DNA from: Mastigias papua
Lineage: Eukaryota > Cnidaria > Scyphozoa > Rhizostomeae > Mastigiidae
Assembly: GCA_964019165.1 (NCBI GenBank)
Contig: OZ025283.1
Location: 11,226,563-11,290,562 of the forward strand
DNA: 64,000 nucleotides
Reading direction: 5' to 3'
A program made the translations under genes and the position numbers. Numbering within the stretch: position 1 is the stretch's first letter; each line of letters begins with the position of its first letter. Shown piece by piece: positions 35,448 to 47,097 of this stretch. Below the pieces are notes generated by a model that ran no database searches, had not been told where the DNA came from, and worked only from the letters and a program-made list of their open reading frames with translations.

Positions 35448-38201
35448 CTACACAGTATCTTTTGCCCTGTATTCAACTGGTCTACATTCCATGTCGACAA
35501 CTATATGATCAATGCGTGGTGCATATGACTTCACGTGCTCAATATGGGCAACACGACAAACCCATTCACCAACAGCATGAGAATCCTCCAGCATTTGTTT
35601 GATAATGGCCACCTTGTCGGTAGCCCAAATGCTCCATTTCTGCATTTTCTGTTCTCTTGAGGTCTTTTGTAAATCTGACTGCTCCTTGCACTGCTGGAAA
35701 GAAACGCCTATCAAAAATAACTCCACACACTTCAAACATAATAATACTAAGGCAGATCTTCGAATTGGTATCACTAAAAAAGCCCTTTAACTATAATCTG
35801 TTCCTATAGCTCAGTGCCCATTTCTGTGTGGTCTTGGCCACATTTTGTCATCTTGGAAACCTAGATTATGCTTTAAGAAAGTTGAAAGCATGATCAACTA
35901 CTGGTAGTGCTAAAACACTGAAATTTCCTCTCATCCTCTTTGGCCAAAATTCCTTATGATAACCTTTCGTTACACGTGATGGTATGCCTGAAATGACACT
36001 TAACACCTTTACCCCTGTCTTCATTACCCCACTTAACAACAGCTGACATCACCACCACATAAGCCCCCTCAGATATGCTTTCCATAAAATATAAAAATCA
36101 GCTTGACACGCTTGATTTTTATCTAAAATTTACTATGCATACCTCGTCATTTGGCAAAACTATCTCTGTTTCATTGACATTAGCATGTATGTGCAACCAT
36201 CCACCTTTGCTAGGATCTAGAGCATGACAGGCAACTGGCCAACTCTCTTCACTTGATGGAATAAGCCCAAGATTCACATGATCTGCAACATACTTAGGAG
36301 CAACCTACATAGAAGCAGAGAAATAGCTCAGATAAAGATTTAAGCATTGTGCAATGGAAAGTTACTGTTTAAGTTCATTGGGACATTAGGTCCTCAACCA
36401 GAATCTAAGTGACATGGGTTGGTAGCAGACTCAGTATTTAAGGATGAGAGCTACAACCAGGTATGGAGAACTTAAAAATTACAATGTTTGGTCATCATCT
36501 ATCATAGCTCCTTTCATTTAATACATTTTCTTCTTATTTCATAGTGTGAAATATGGCATGTATCTCTTCAACTGTTGTGCTTGGAGACAATAATACTACT
36601 ATATTGCTGGATATATTTTCTTATACACAAGTTGTTGTGAAGCACTGGCAATGCAAACACAACCAAAAAGTTAGCCTTAACAGACCATTTAGTTAAAAGC
36701 ACAACTTTTTATTCATCTAAATAAATGATGAAATTTGCAAACTAATCTACATACTAACAGAATAAACCAAAAAAAAGATAACAACAAGACAAAAACAATT
36801 GTAAATGAAATTTTAACACAATTTCTATTTTTAGAGGGGAAAAAAATAAAAAATAAAAACAGTTTTAAGTTAAAGTTAAAGATTAAAGTTAATTGAACTT
36901 AACTGAACTGAACAAAATGGGTTGCTGCTGCTATGCTTTTCTATCTAATATCTATTTTTGTACAAAGCCAGATTGCCTGGCATTATGTAATGTGGGTAGA
37001 ATTGTTAGTTAAACTAAAGCAACATGACTCTGCAGTGTAGCTCCATAAGTTATTTGAGTTCATATGCCTAAACGGTGTGCAGAACAAATGACTAATCCCC
37101 AACTGTCTTTCTAGCTCTGTGTGTTGTTTGCTCACAAAGATTTTTCCACACTTGTAATAAGGATTCTAAATGTGAAAATGGACGGTGAATTTGTACATGC
37201 TGGCTACATTGTATCACCCTTATGATGAAATAGAAAATGAATAATTTACAACACAATCCAGGTTCCAGTTCTATGAATAATGATCCATTGGATTTAATGC
37301 AGTCAATAAATATATATGTATATATATATATTAAGGATGTAACCTTACATACCAGTTTGTTGTCTCCCTCTAAGACAGTGCATCTTTCTGACACCTTGTT
37401 CAATTCTAAATTCTTTTTAAGAGCTTCAACTGCATCAGGATTCCATTCACAGGCATAAACTTGACTTGCACCAGCATGGACCAAATATGGGAGAACAAAG
37501 TATCCAATACCAGCAAAGAGATCAACAACTGTCATTCCATTGCAATCAAAACTGGCAATACGCATTTTTTCTGTTATATTTCCATCTGAAAACATGCATT
37601 TTGTTACATCATATTGATACTGTATGCCATTTTCCTTTCTTGAAATCCACCCATCTTCTCCTAAAATAAGTTCAACTTTAGATGAGCGATATCTGTCATC
37701 ATGTATTCTCTCACATTTTGCAATCCTGGAGACATTCAAAACTTTGCAGAAAATTTGCCACATTTCAGGTACAATAAACTTCCATGCACTAATAGTCATG
37801 CAGTCCTTTGGGAGCAGTAGCATATCGCCATGAATCTGCCATTCCTTTGGTAAATCTTTCAAAGCATCTGCAGTCAGTGATCTTTTGGTTTTGGCATAAA
37901 ACAAATCAACTATATTGTCTTCAAGAATCTTCTGAACAGATGTTAGCTTGATCAAATGTGTTTTTGAGAATGGCATCATCATCTGACTTTCCAAAAAATT
38001 AATATTGAGATCTCTCATGGGAGCACTCTTTCTAATTTCTGATAATTGTTCTGAGAGTATAGGAACAGCAACTTTTGTATGTGAAAATTCCTTAATTCTG
38101 AATTTTTTGTTGAATATCCCATAACTCTCTAACAAGTTTCTACAAAAAATAAATGCAGTTTGAGGGGATGCTATCATTGGTGAGGCAAATGATTTCAGCA
38201 T
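35448..38201 (-). CDS. TYW2: tRNA wybutosine-synthesizing protein 2 (TYW2/TRMT12), three exons
   Basis: Transfers the 3-amino-3-carboxypropyl group of S-adenosylmethionine to the wye base at position 37 of tRNA-Phe, the third step of wybutosine synthesis in the cytoplasm. Exons on the minus strand: 38201-37353, 36304-36143 and 35693-35448. All junctions are GT-AG and in phase 0, giving 418 residues (human about 450). Visible family features are DVTKCMFSDGN-TEKMR near 200, the SAM motif VVDLFAGIGYF near 224, ACEWNPDAVEALKKN near 250, VNLGLIPSSEESWPVAC at the start of exon 2, and VKSYAPRIDHIVVDMEC at the C-terminus. The ATG at 38201 gives an N-terminus that aligns with the family. Exon 1 read through its donor gives a false longer frame to 37092. 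The gene looks intact. Confidence 0.93.
36305..37352 (-). other. TYW2 first intron
   Basis: Intron of 1,048 bp (donor GTATGT at 37352-37347, acceptor TAG before 36304) with a short TA tract and A-rich sequence. The second intron is 35694-36142, with a pyrimidine-rich TTTCTTTCCAG acceptor. Confidence 0.8.
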
Positions 38202-38891
38202 GGGGGTGCAGCAAAAAGAAATTTACAGACAGGCTTGAACAAGGAAACATAAGTACCAAGGAACCACAATAATGTCTGCCATAATAATGTCTGCCATGCT
38301 AACGTCTGCCATCAAGCTATAAATGCAACACTCCCCACACCCTTTTTGGATGCCCTTGGCTACTATGTCCCTGAATTTAAAGAGTTCACATTGATGCTAG
38401 CAAGGAGAAAGAAACATAATATAAGCAGGTTTTCCCCATTCTGAGCAACATGGTAGCTACATGCATATGAGATTGTTCCTTTGAAAGTCACTTTCGTGCA
38501 GAAAAATATGTGTGAATGCCCATTGTCACAGAATGTGCATGTATATTTGAGCAATTCACTGCCTATACAGTCAGTGCATGTATGGGTTATTGACAGCTAT
38601 CTTTTTCAAGGATGCTATCTCATCAAAAAATGTCATGTTCTCAGTGTGGGTTCTTCTGTTACACTTGAGACTGTTTCATATCGTAAAGGAATGCCTGCAT
38701 CTATGCCTAATATTTAGCTGGCTACTTACTTTAGATCTTTTGCATTCGCCTTATCTACTACAAGCACATTACACATATCTTCTCTGTAGACACTGCTCAT
38801 TTTGATTGCTAAAACCAGACGTTGGCACAAATCAGCGAACGGCGGGGATGTTTATGTCCACCATTAAGTACAACCTCGATTTGGTAAAGCA
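38202..38891. other. Upstream flank of TYW2
   Basis: Probably holds the TYW2 promoter. ATAATGTCTGCCAT occurs twice in tandem at about 38271-38297, with a third partial copy. No gene seen. Confidence 0.4.
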
Positions 38892-38899
38892 CGTGGTGA
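38892..38899. repeat. 8-bp target-site duplication, left
   Basis: CGTGGTGA immediately before the left end of the P-like element; identical to 41175-41182. Confidence 0.9.
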
Positions 38900-41174
38900 C
38901 AATGATATAGAAGCGCCGACGGCGCTAGATATCTAACTCCGCGACTCAGAGTGAGGCAAATTTGAAATCGGCCGCCATTTGCATTAGTGGCAAAAAGTCA
39001 AGTTCTGCATACAGAGCTGTTATAGAACTTGACATACTAGAGGCGAATGTTATGGATTTGACTGGCCATATTCCTTTGAAATATGGTAAGTAATAGTTAT
39101 TACTATTCTTTCATACTACCTCCAGCGAAATGAAATGTTTTGTTGGGAAAATAAGAACTTTATTTGCAACGGTGGGAACTTAGAAGCTTTTGGCAGAACG
39201 AGAAGTGCATTCATTCGACTTCTCGATACTTTCAACTATTTGAAGGAATTTTGGCTAGAAAACACTTTACTAGATAAAGTATAACCTCCAAGAACTATAG
39301 ATATAGTTTCAGTTCATGCCAGAATTGCCTGTATCTCCAAATTATGGCAAAACAAATCTAGCAGTAACTACGCCTAGGCCGAAAAGAATCCGATAACTTT
39401 GTGAGAAGTTTGGAACTACACCCATTGCCATTGTTTTTGGGTATTGTGAGAAATATTACTCTATTTCCTTGGGTCATGTTTTCCATTGCTTTAGGCTATC
39501 TGTATTTCAACTTTCCAGGTGTTGCAAAGCATTGCAAAGCCTACTCATACTGCAATAATTAATGAGACGTTTATTGTTGGAAACAATGCGTGGAATAATC
39601 AAGGTGCAGTGATATGTTGTCAGTGGTATTTGCACACAGGAAATCAGTTATATCACAAAGATAAATATAACTATATTGAACTTGTCTGAAAATCCTATGA
39701 GATCATTTACAGAACCATTCTTGTCGGGATTGACTTTATCTCAGTTTGCTATGAGCGGACAACAGAGACACCATTTAGTTTGATGGATGAAAAGAAAACA
39801 TCTAGAAATGTGAAAACTAATAAAATCCCTGTTCATAATACTGTTCAGTTATATAATTCCTTGGAAAACTATAACATATGTCTTCTTGTGTCTGTTTTCT
39901 TGTGCTTCCATTCCCTATTCCTTCATGACTATGCAAGGTGGAAAATTATATTTGAGGAGAGTATAACATATTTGATAACATTGAAGACAAAGGCAGGACC
40001 CCCCCCCCTAATAGCACACAGAAGAAAAACTTTTCTGATTGGGTTCATCATTGCTGCTTTAGGTATCAATCAATTATCATATGGTTTACTAACAAGGGAA
40101 GAACACCCCTTCAAATATGTTCTCACATGCAAATTGTCACAAGACAATCTCAAATTGCTCTTTGCTTGCATACAGGGAAAGAGTGGATTTAACAGTAATT
40201 CAGATAGTGTTTAACTGAAGTCTAGCCTTAGGAAAATTCTTCTGAGAAATTCCATTATAGGTTCAAAACACACCAACTGTTTAACTTTTGAAAGCAACTC
40301 TGCTGGTTCAACTTTTTCTCTGAAATGGAACAAAAGAAATGAACCTCTTGTTGAAAAAGATGACCATAACCAACCATCTATCCAAGATATAACAGAACTT
40401 TCTTCCAAATTAGATGCATGCCACCTGTCAACTTATAAAGAGGCAATCCTTGGGTACATTGCAATCCACAAAACTTGTTCTATTCAAAGGAATGTAAACA
40501 ACATTGTAATCCACATATTGAAGACCATCTCAAATGGAACCCAGCAAGATATTTGAGAAAGACAGTGCTTGGCTACATTTACCAGGATGGAATTGAAACG
40601 GTGATAAGAACATAAGCTCAAAATCCATCAAACGCACTCTACTTCTTTCCGGCCTAGGCCCTCTTGCCTGGTCTTAGTACTTATTTTAACATAACTGCGC
40701 GATCTGAGTTGTCTTCTTCCGCACCATCAGGCGTTTTTTGGCATTATCTGAAATAAAAAGTATTGTTCGTGGAAGTCATAATAACTCAAATAATTTATTC
40801 TCTGGCCCTAGTAATACCTTCAAATATTGAGAATATTATCTGGAAAACGAATGAATGTACCTCCAGTAATAGGCCTCTAGATTAAGACCAAAGAGCGAAA
40901 AAACTTCTTATTTTCCTATGAAAGCGATTAATTCCCTATGAAAATAGCATGAGAGAATACTAATAATTAGTACTTACCATATTTCAAGAGAGTTTGGCCA
41001 GTCAAATCCACAAAATGCGTCGCACATTATTCACGTTCCATAAGAACTCTGTACGCGGAACTTCACTTTTTGCCACTAATGCAAATGGCGGCCGTTCGCA
41101 AAGTCGCCTCACTTTGTATACTAGGAAAACTGCGGAGCTAGACATCTAGCGCCTTCGGCGCTTCTATATCATTG
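38900..41174 (+). mobile_element. P-element-like DNA transposon, 2,275 bp
   Basis: Both ends begin CAATGATATAGAAGCGCCGA when read inwards. The similarity of the inverted ends extends for roughly 200 bp, with shared blocks GGCGCTAGAT-TCTA, GGCCGCCATTTGCATTAGTG, GGATTTGACTGGCCA and TTGAAATATGGTAAGTA. The flanking CGTGGTGA duplication is 8 bp, the size made by P elements, and the interior encodes a P-type transposase fragment. The perfect duplication points to a recent insertion. At 2.3 kb with only part of the transposase, it is an internally shortened, non-autonomous copy. A splice-donor-like GTAAGT occurs inside both terminal repeats. Confidence 0.92.
39783..40556 (+). pseudogene. P-element/THAP9-type transposase fragment
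   Basis: The frame from ATG 39783 to TGA 40554-40556 is interrupted by one TAA at 40212-40214, and the same frame continues with family-like sequence on both sides. Diagnostic stretches are HRRKTFLIGFI, HPFKYVLTCKLSQDNLKLLF and ACIQGKSGFNSN before the stop, and LRKILLRNSI, NCLTFESNS and YKEAILGYIAIH after it. These belong to the C-terminal half of P/THAP9 transposases. The N-terminal THAP zinc finger and the first part of the RNase-H-like core are missing from the element, so the protein could not be active even without the stop. A hydrophobic insertion near residues 33-50 and a run of nine C (40000-40008) are further oddities. Confidence 0.85.
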
Positions 41175-41182
41175 CGTGGTGA
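41175..41182. repeat. 8-bp target-site duplication, right
   Basis: CGTGGTGA directly after the right end of the P-like element. Confidence 0.9.
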
Positions 41183-42186
41183 GCACAAACATGAAAGTGA
41201 GAAACAAGATGATGTTTTCACCCAGAATGCCCCCTCTTCAACGAGAGGGGAACCCCTTACATCATAGAAACAAATGGAGACCAGCAACACCACAATAACC
41301 ATCAGTTAAGAAATATTAAATAAAGGTCAGTTTTTCACCTGGAACCATTTTGCTTGTAACAGGCGTCGATACTTCTGTAATAATACGTTGGGTAAATAAA
41401 ATGATGGTTGGACTTTTAAAACGATTTTGTCTTTTATTTGAGGATATCTGCTATTTTCAATAAGTCCCACTCTGTGAGGACAGTGAGCGAAGATTCAGAT
41501 ATCGAATACGATGAAGTTTCTACTTTTGATGCTCGGAAGAAGGGGTCAATTTTCTTCCTCATTGCAAACTTTCTTCCTCGTTGGTTTCATCTGTCTTCCC
41601 TGCCAGAAGTCACTATTGCGCAGGGTAACCGGGATGAATCCTTTTCTCTCCATTTCATTTCAAAGTTTAGTTTCTTTTTACCTCTGCACTTCAACTGCTT
41701 TACCCTAGCAATGTGAACAAAACATTGCAAGAAGATACAAGGGTAATGAAATATGAAACACACTATCGGTTTTATTTCTCCTGGAAGGCACATTCTATAT
41801 TCAAAAATAAACGGCTATCAACATTTTGCATCCATTCAACACTCAACAAATACCTGCTATCAAGTCTAAAGCCACAACATGCCAAACTTAATATAGTCTG
41901 TTTTTCAAACCCCTTGAAGAGCGCTGGTTCTTCGACTTCTCCTCGATGAAAAATTCATTTGCAAAACCACCCACAAGATATGCAAGATAATAAGTTGGTT
42001 TCCAAGGTAATGCTCATTGGTTACATAAGCTCATATTGCGAATTAATATAGAAGACTGAAAATGCGTAGAAAATGATATGGAAAACAATGCGGCAGAAAA
42101 TGATTAAAAATTACACTTAATGCAAATGAGAAATGACTCTAAGTGGACGCAATGTGATATTTATTGAGGCTACATCGACATCGAGA
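41183..42186. other. Intergenic stretch, no supported feature
   Basis: Overlapping short frames at 41438-41793 without recognisable domains. Confidence 0.4.
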
Positions 42187-42665
42187 CAATGGCGGTTTTT
42201 AGGGGGGTCAGGGGTAAATGCCCCGTGAAGTAGCCTAATCAGCATTTTGATATATATTTGGACGAACTAAAATATGGGATAGTTGGCAAATCTATTCTTC
42301 AAAAAGTTGGCAAATCTACCATCGATGCCTCCCTAAAGATTTGCAAATATTCTCTCCACTTTGATGAGAGTAGTCGAAAGTGTTCTCAAACTGACAGAAG
42401 AGTAATTAGTGTAAAACTCTTCACTATCCCGTACCAGGGCCAAGCGTTTTTAAGCAAGTAACACATAAAGACGTTAGAATCTTGACCCTCATAGTGGAAC
42501 TTATCTCGACCTTGATAGTATTGCAGTGGTAAGTTTTTTTGTCAATATTTAGTGGAGGGGGGCATTCGGTGGTGGATTCGCTGACTATTTTAATTGGAAT
42601 CATAGGAGTCTACTTCAAAGGGGGTGGGGGGGTTTGTCCTCCATCTTAAAATCCGCCGCTGCTGT
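42187..42665. mobile_element. Possible non-autonomous DNA transposon
   Basis: The left end AATGGCGGTTTTTAGGGGGG and the right end, reversed, AGCGGCGGATTTTAAGATGG form a short imperfect inverted repeat with an outer GGCGG-TTTTA core common at animal transposon ends. The interior has G-rich runs. No target duplication identified. Confidence 0.4.
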
Positions 42666-43693
42666 ATGGTGATGACCGGTGATGATCCACGATATCTCCG
42701 CAGAATCGTCCCTCTACAATAAACCTCTGACTACGAACTCAGTAAATGAAAGACTCTTGAACTCATTTCAGGCGATGGAGAGATTTTATTGACAGTCAAC
42801 GCAACAATTAAGGTTGATAATTTGCTTAAGAATAGGCAAGAAGCTTCATCCTGTTTTGACCTAGGATGAGATTACCTAAAACTGCGCAATACTATGCTCA
42901 CTTGCATTGTAACTATGACTTAACTTCTAGCGACTTATCTAGACACAGTTGAATATGTTATCCTTTTATTGGCTTTGATAAGAAATAGAGAGGATCTTTG
43001 GATACAGATCAAATCGAATCAGATGACCTGGACATTCAGTTAGATAAAAAAGACATGGCTCTCTTTGTGCTGTTGATAGAAACGGGGTCTTAACTATTCC
43101 TTATCTGTTTATAGTCTAGAAACTCATAGCCAAGTCATAAACAATTAGTAGCTTTTAGCTTAACGAAGTGTAGGATTAATTGCGGGAGAGGACTTTCATA
43201 TCACTCGATATGAACATTACTTTGGTTAGAGGGCTAAGAGTAGATCTATTTTATACACGTTTTTTCTATACGTAAGTGGTCTATTAGGAAGCAGTACTCT
43301 GCTGCTCAAAAAGTTAAGAAAATCCAGAGCTGGATTTTTGAGACCAGGGAAAGTTGATAAGTTGATCCGCACTTTAAGTTTCAATTTCCATATAAGCCAA
43401 TCATCTCTTTGTCTGATTTGCATAGATTTCTCTTGAACATCTAAGAATTTCAGAGCTATACTTGTATCGTGCCTGACTGTTCGCGTAACACTGATATCAT
43501 AAGAAAGTTTCAATGATGAAATGTCAAATCACAAAAAAGTATGAAAGTTTCATTGCTGGGCAGAAAAACTTTCTTATAAAAAATGTGTATGGCCCACTTT
43601 AGAGTTTTCAAAGAGGGATAGGTTGCAGCAATTTGAATTCATTACTTATAGAATATGCTGTACGAGCAAAGACTCGCTAAAGAGACACTATCA
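42666..43693. other. Intergenic stretch, no supported feature
   Basis: A 95-codon minus-strand frame (43226-43513) has no recognisable domain. Nothing else noted. Confidence 0.4.
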
Positions 43694-44109
43694 GAAATAT
43701 TGCAGGAAATACAGCAGCACACGAGTCTAGAACTGTGTAACACAGCATTTCCACAATCGCCTTCGCTTTTCCCTTTGACAAGATCTCGATGATACACGAA
43801 ATATTGCAGGAAATACAGCAGCACACGAGTCTAGAACTATGTAACACAGCATTTCCACAATCGCCTTCGCTTTGCCCTTTGACAAGATCTCGATGATACA
43901 CGAAATATTGCAGGAAATACAGCAGCACACGAGTCTAGAACTGTGTAACACAGCATTTCCACAATCGCCTTCGCTTTGCCCTTTGACAAAATCTCGATGA
44001 TACACGAAATATTGCAGGAAATACAGCAGCACACGAGTCTAGAACTGTGTAACACAGCATTTCCACAATCGCCTTCGCTTTGCCCTTTGACAAAATCTCG
44101 ATGATACAC
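43694..44109. repeat. 104-bp tandem repeat, four copies
   Basis: Units start with GAAATATTGCAGGAAATACA at 43694, 43798, 43902 and 44006, and differ at only a few positions. The minus strand is open in successive frames because the unit lacks stops in that direction; 104 is not a multiple of 3, so this is not a repeat protein. Confidence 0.97.
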
Positions 44110-44989
44110 GCAAATAATGAGTATCCCTCTTAAGCATTTTGCTCCAATATGCGTCAAACACTGTTCTTCATCATATGGGTAAAAGTTCACCGGCATTCCT
44201 ATCTACAATAATGTCCCAAACAGCAGAAGCAAGCAAAAAAACATCTATGTGATATTGAACAACTTTCTTCGAAAATCTATAAAAAAATCGGTATTCTACA
44301 AAGGACTTGTATCGTTACAACAAAAATGATTCTAAAAAAGTAGATCAAAATCAGAACGATCTCCCGGTGAAATATAACTGGACTATTCCTCGTTATTAAC
44401 TATGTCCAAAATCTAGTGGCATAAGAAAAAGGCACATCATGTCGATACAAGATCAATAAAAGTATATTTTAGTTTGTAAGCATTGAGGAGCCACTAGTTG
44501 CCTAGGCAGACTATAACACAAACGGTTGTTTTGGAGGCACATAGACAGTGGGGGAGGGGAATGGGCGGGCAGTGCCCCCAATAATTCGCTGAGATTGTAT
44601 TTCGAGCTGCTCCAAATAGTACAATGGCGCTACCATTTCATCTCGGTCTCCCTCTCCCCATTCCGGCTCAGCTGCCTACAGGCCTGTTGTTTTGAAATGC
44701 TCTGGAAAGCACTGCCCCAACTTACCATATCAGCCCACTGGCATGTACCGAGATAGTAGCTATGTAAATGAATCCCATTCAATTGCTGGCAAGTGCTTGA
44801 TTAATCTACCAAGAAAAATCCTTTAACTGCAGCTTCTAATGAACACAGCTACGTCAACTACTCTCTCAAATCATAAAAGAAACAACATTCTTTTAAATAA
44901 ATAATGCATCAGTCTATTTTCATAGAATAATTTAAAATGGGGAGTATGCCCCATTATCTTGTACGCTCAATTCTACACGTTTTTTCCAA
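44110..44989. other. Intergenic stretch, no supported feature
   Basis: A G/C-rich patch at 44540-44720 stands out against AT-rich surroundings and may be a piece of an unrecognised mobile element. Confidence 0.35.
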
Positions 44990-44994
44990 ACAAG

Positions 44995-45370
44995 GAGCCA
45001 CTTTATAAGGAACCTACATCGAGAAGGTCAGAACATCAAAGGTAATCTTATTAAAAAGGACAAAATTTTCTAAGAAACTTTGTACTTTCGACTATTTTTA
45101 TCATTGCAAGCAATCAGGAATTAAGAGGTCGAATTCGCACAGAATATGTTCTAGCCTTGTAGTGGGTGGTTCATGGGCGGGTTTGAAATGAAACTTGCAA
45201 TGTCTGTGATAAGCTGTCTAACTACTGAACACTATCAAAGTCTCCACAGTACTAAATATGCAGCTACCATTAAGGAAACATTAGGGGACTTTTAGTACTA
45301 AAGTGGGATCAAAAGAGGTTCAAAAACAAGGAAATTTTAGAGTTAAGCCTTGTGCTATGCTTCTTATAAT
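44995..45370. mobile_element. Dispersed MITE-like family, copy A
   Basis: Starts TTATAAGGAACCTACAT and ends GCTATGCTTCTTATAATAG, an imperfect inversion of the start. Shares internal blocks (AAGAACTT, CAATCA-GAATTA, TTTTAGTACTAAAGT) with 55125-55740 and 63155-63555 in the same order and orientation. Confidence 0.65.
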
Positions 45371-45702
45371 AGGGCTTCATGCATAATTTCAGAGAACGGC
45401 AGAACACAAATGAATCTAGGATCGGCTGCCGTCAGTTGGGCGTAAGAGAATGGTGCTATTGTATACGATTCGGATGCCAAATAGGAATCGACTTGAAAAG
45501 ATATACAAACATGGAACACCATGAATCCCATCAACGCTGCCAAGAACTTCCTGTGTCTACTATAAGCTACTGCAATTAAAATATCTTGTAATCTTACAAC
45601 AATAAATAAATAACCTGTAGCCATTGTGGCTATAAACAAAACTCATCGCAGCTCTACTACCCGTAAACAACAACGACACATGGCTGTGCGTAAAAGTGCC
45701 AT
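45371..45702. other. 3' flank of the ankyrin gene
   Basis: A minus-strand frame (45364-45639) continues in a different frame past the ankyrin stop codon. It lacks domain evidence and is treated as untranslated. Confidence 0.35.
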
Positions 45703-47097
45703 CTACAACTCAAAACTCATTTGCTTTGACGTCAGTCGACTTTCAATCTCATTGGAATATTGTCCACGATAGAACAATGTCACACCAGACAACAGCATTC
45801 GTACATTCATATTTGATGCCAGTTCTACGGGTAGCTGGTTATCATTGTTTCGTACCCAAACATTCCCGCCATTTTCGAGAATCTCTGTTATGATCTTCTC
45901 GCTTCCCCGTTGAGCCGCGTAATGCAATGCGCAGTTACCAGAATTGTCCTTCGTATTAAAATCGAAGCCACATTCTGCAAGTCCTCGGATCACCTCTAGG
46001 TCACCGTGTACAAATATCTTTTCAATACTATTTATAAACTCTTGCGAGTTCACCTTTGCACCTAGCGCAATTCCATCTTTACAAGAACACATGCCAACGT
46101 CAGCTTTTTTCAGTAAACATTCTTTTTCCAAGCGACCTCGTCCTTGAATAGTTAAGCGATTCCGTGAATGAAACTCGAAATTTTTCCGCTTATCACAGTT
46201 CCTACGCCCGCCAGTATAAAACAAAGCATCTGAATTCATTCGACGTAATTTCACTTGTTGCGATCGACCGTAATTAGGTAAAGAATTGAAGCTTCTCGCC
46301 TTTCTGTGCTTCTTAGCATCAATGACGGCTGATCTTTCATCCTCCAGTTTATTACAAATTGAGTTCAACTCTCTGAAATCAAATGATGAGTAATCTTTTT
46401 CGATCTTTGTGTCGGCAATGCGGCTGGAAAACTGACTTTCAGTAACCTTCTGCTGACTGCTATCCATTTTACCACCTTGATCTTCTGAATGAATTTGCTG
46501 TAAAGCACAAGGAACACCAGACTCAATAATATCGTTCGTCACAACAGGTATCTTTGCGCACGTGTGGTTAGTTAAAACATCACGTGTGATTTCAAGCTCA
46601 CAGATCCACCCATTCTGCTGAGCTATGCTAGTTTTACTTTCGCATATTGACGTTTTGCCCTCGTGTCTAAACGAATGATATCGCGTGCTCTTCGTGAAAT
46701 TACTGCAGGTTCTGCTCTCCACAGCAGAGTGACTTCTGAATATCTTGCTATCTATATGTCTTCCCTGATACATGATCTTGTTTTCAGGGTCTGCGAGCCA
46801 GTTGAGAATCAGACTTGATCGCTTCTTGCGGCGACTAGCAATGCTTTCAATCGACAGTGTTCTTCCCAAATCCTCGCATACTCTGCCTGATTCACAACTG
46901 GTCTTATCAAAGGAGCCAGAAAAGTTTGACGAGTTCCCTTCTCTGTTGCTTGAGTCCAAAGAATCTTCTGTTACTGTCTCTAGGCTGCTACTGTCTTCGA
47001 AGAAATCACTTTCCTCCAGCATATCGAAGCTCTTCTGGCGGTGAACTCTTCGTCTTGAGGCTCGCTCAGTCCAGCCATTTTCCACGCATATGGTCAT
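45703..47097 (-). CDS. Ankyrin-repeat protein, 464 residues, family not recognised
   Basis: Single-exon frame from ATG 47095-47097 to TAG at 45703. The first 350 residues are low-complexity, Ser-, Lys- and Arg-rich and probably disordered, with basic clusters (RRRVHRQKSF near 15, KKRSSL near 92) that could be nuclear signals or phosphorylation sites. Residues about 355-440 hold two to three ankyrin repeats: DLEVIRGLAECGFDFNTKD, SGNCALHYAAQRGSEKIITE, ILENGGNVWVRNNDNQLPVE and ending LASN-NVRMLL. Ankyrin repeats bind partner proteins; with only this short array at the C-terminus, an adaptor or regulatory role is a guess. No membrane segment or signal peptide. The frame is clean and long enough to be a real gene; additional upstream exons are possible. 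Confidence 0.8.
   Translation of the reverse strand: MTICVENGWTERASRRRVHRQKSFDMLEESDFFEDSSSLETVTEDSLDSSNREGNSSNFSGSFDKTSCESGRVCEDLGRTLSIESIASRRKKRSSLILNWLADPENKIMYQGRHIDSKIFRSHSAVESRTCSNFTKSTRYHSFRHEGKTSICESKTSIAQQNGWICELEITRDVLTNHTCAKIPVVTNDIIESGVPCALQQIHSEDQGGKMDSSQQKVTESQFSSRIADTKIEKDYSSFDFRELNSICNKLEDERSAVIDAKKHRKARSFNSLPNYGRSQQVKLRRMNSDALFYTGGRRNCDKRKNFEFHSRNRLTIQGRGRLEKECLLKKADVGMCSCKDGIALGAKVNSQEFINSIEKIFVHGDLEVIRGLAECGFDFNTKDNSGNCALHYAAQRGSEKIITEILENGGNVWVRNNDNQLPVELASNMNVRMLLSGVTLFYRGQYSNEIESRLTSKQMSFEL

Noticed and set aside
37092..37352. Continuation of TYW2 exon 1 past 37353
   Set aside because: The family similarity stops exactly at the GTATGT donor and resumes at 36304. The extra residues (including IYIYTYIFI) are intron.
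43642..44196. Overlapping minus-strand frames with repeated CISCNISCIIEILSKGKAK
   Set aside because: They come from the 104-bp tandem repeat read in changing phase.
45364..45639. Hydrophobic 91-codon minus-strand frame downstream of the ankyrin gene
   Set aside because: No domain, different phase from the ankyrin frame, and no splice signals that clearly join it. More likely 3' untranslated DNA.
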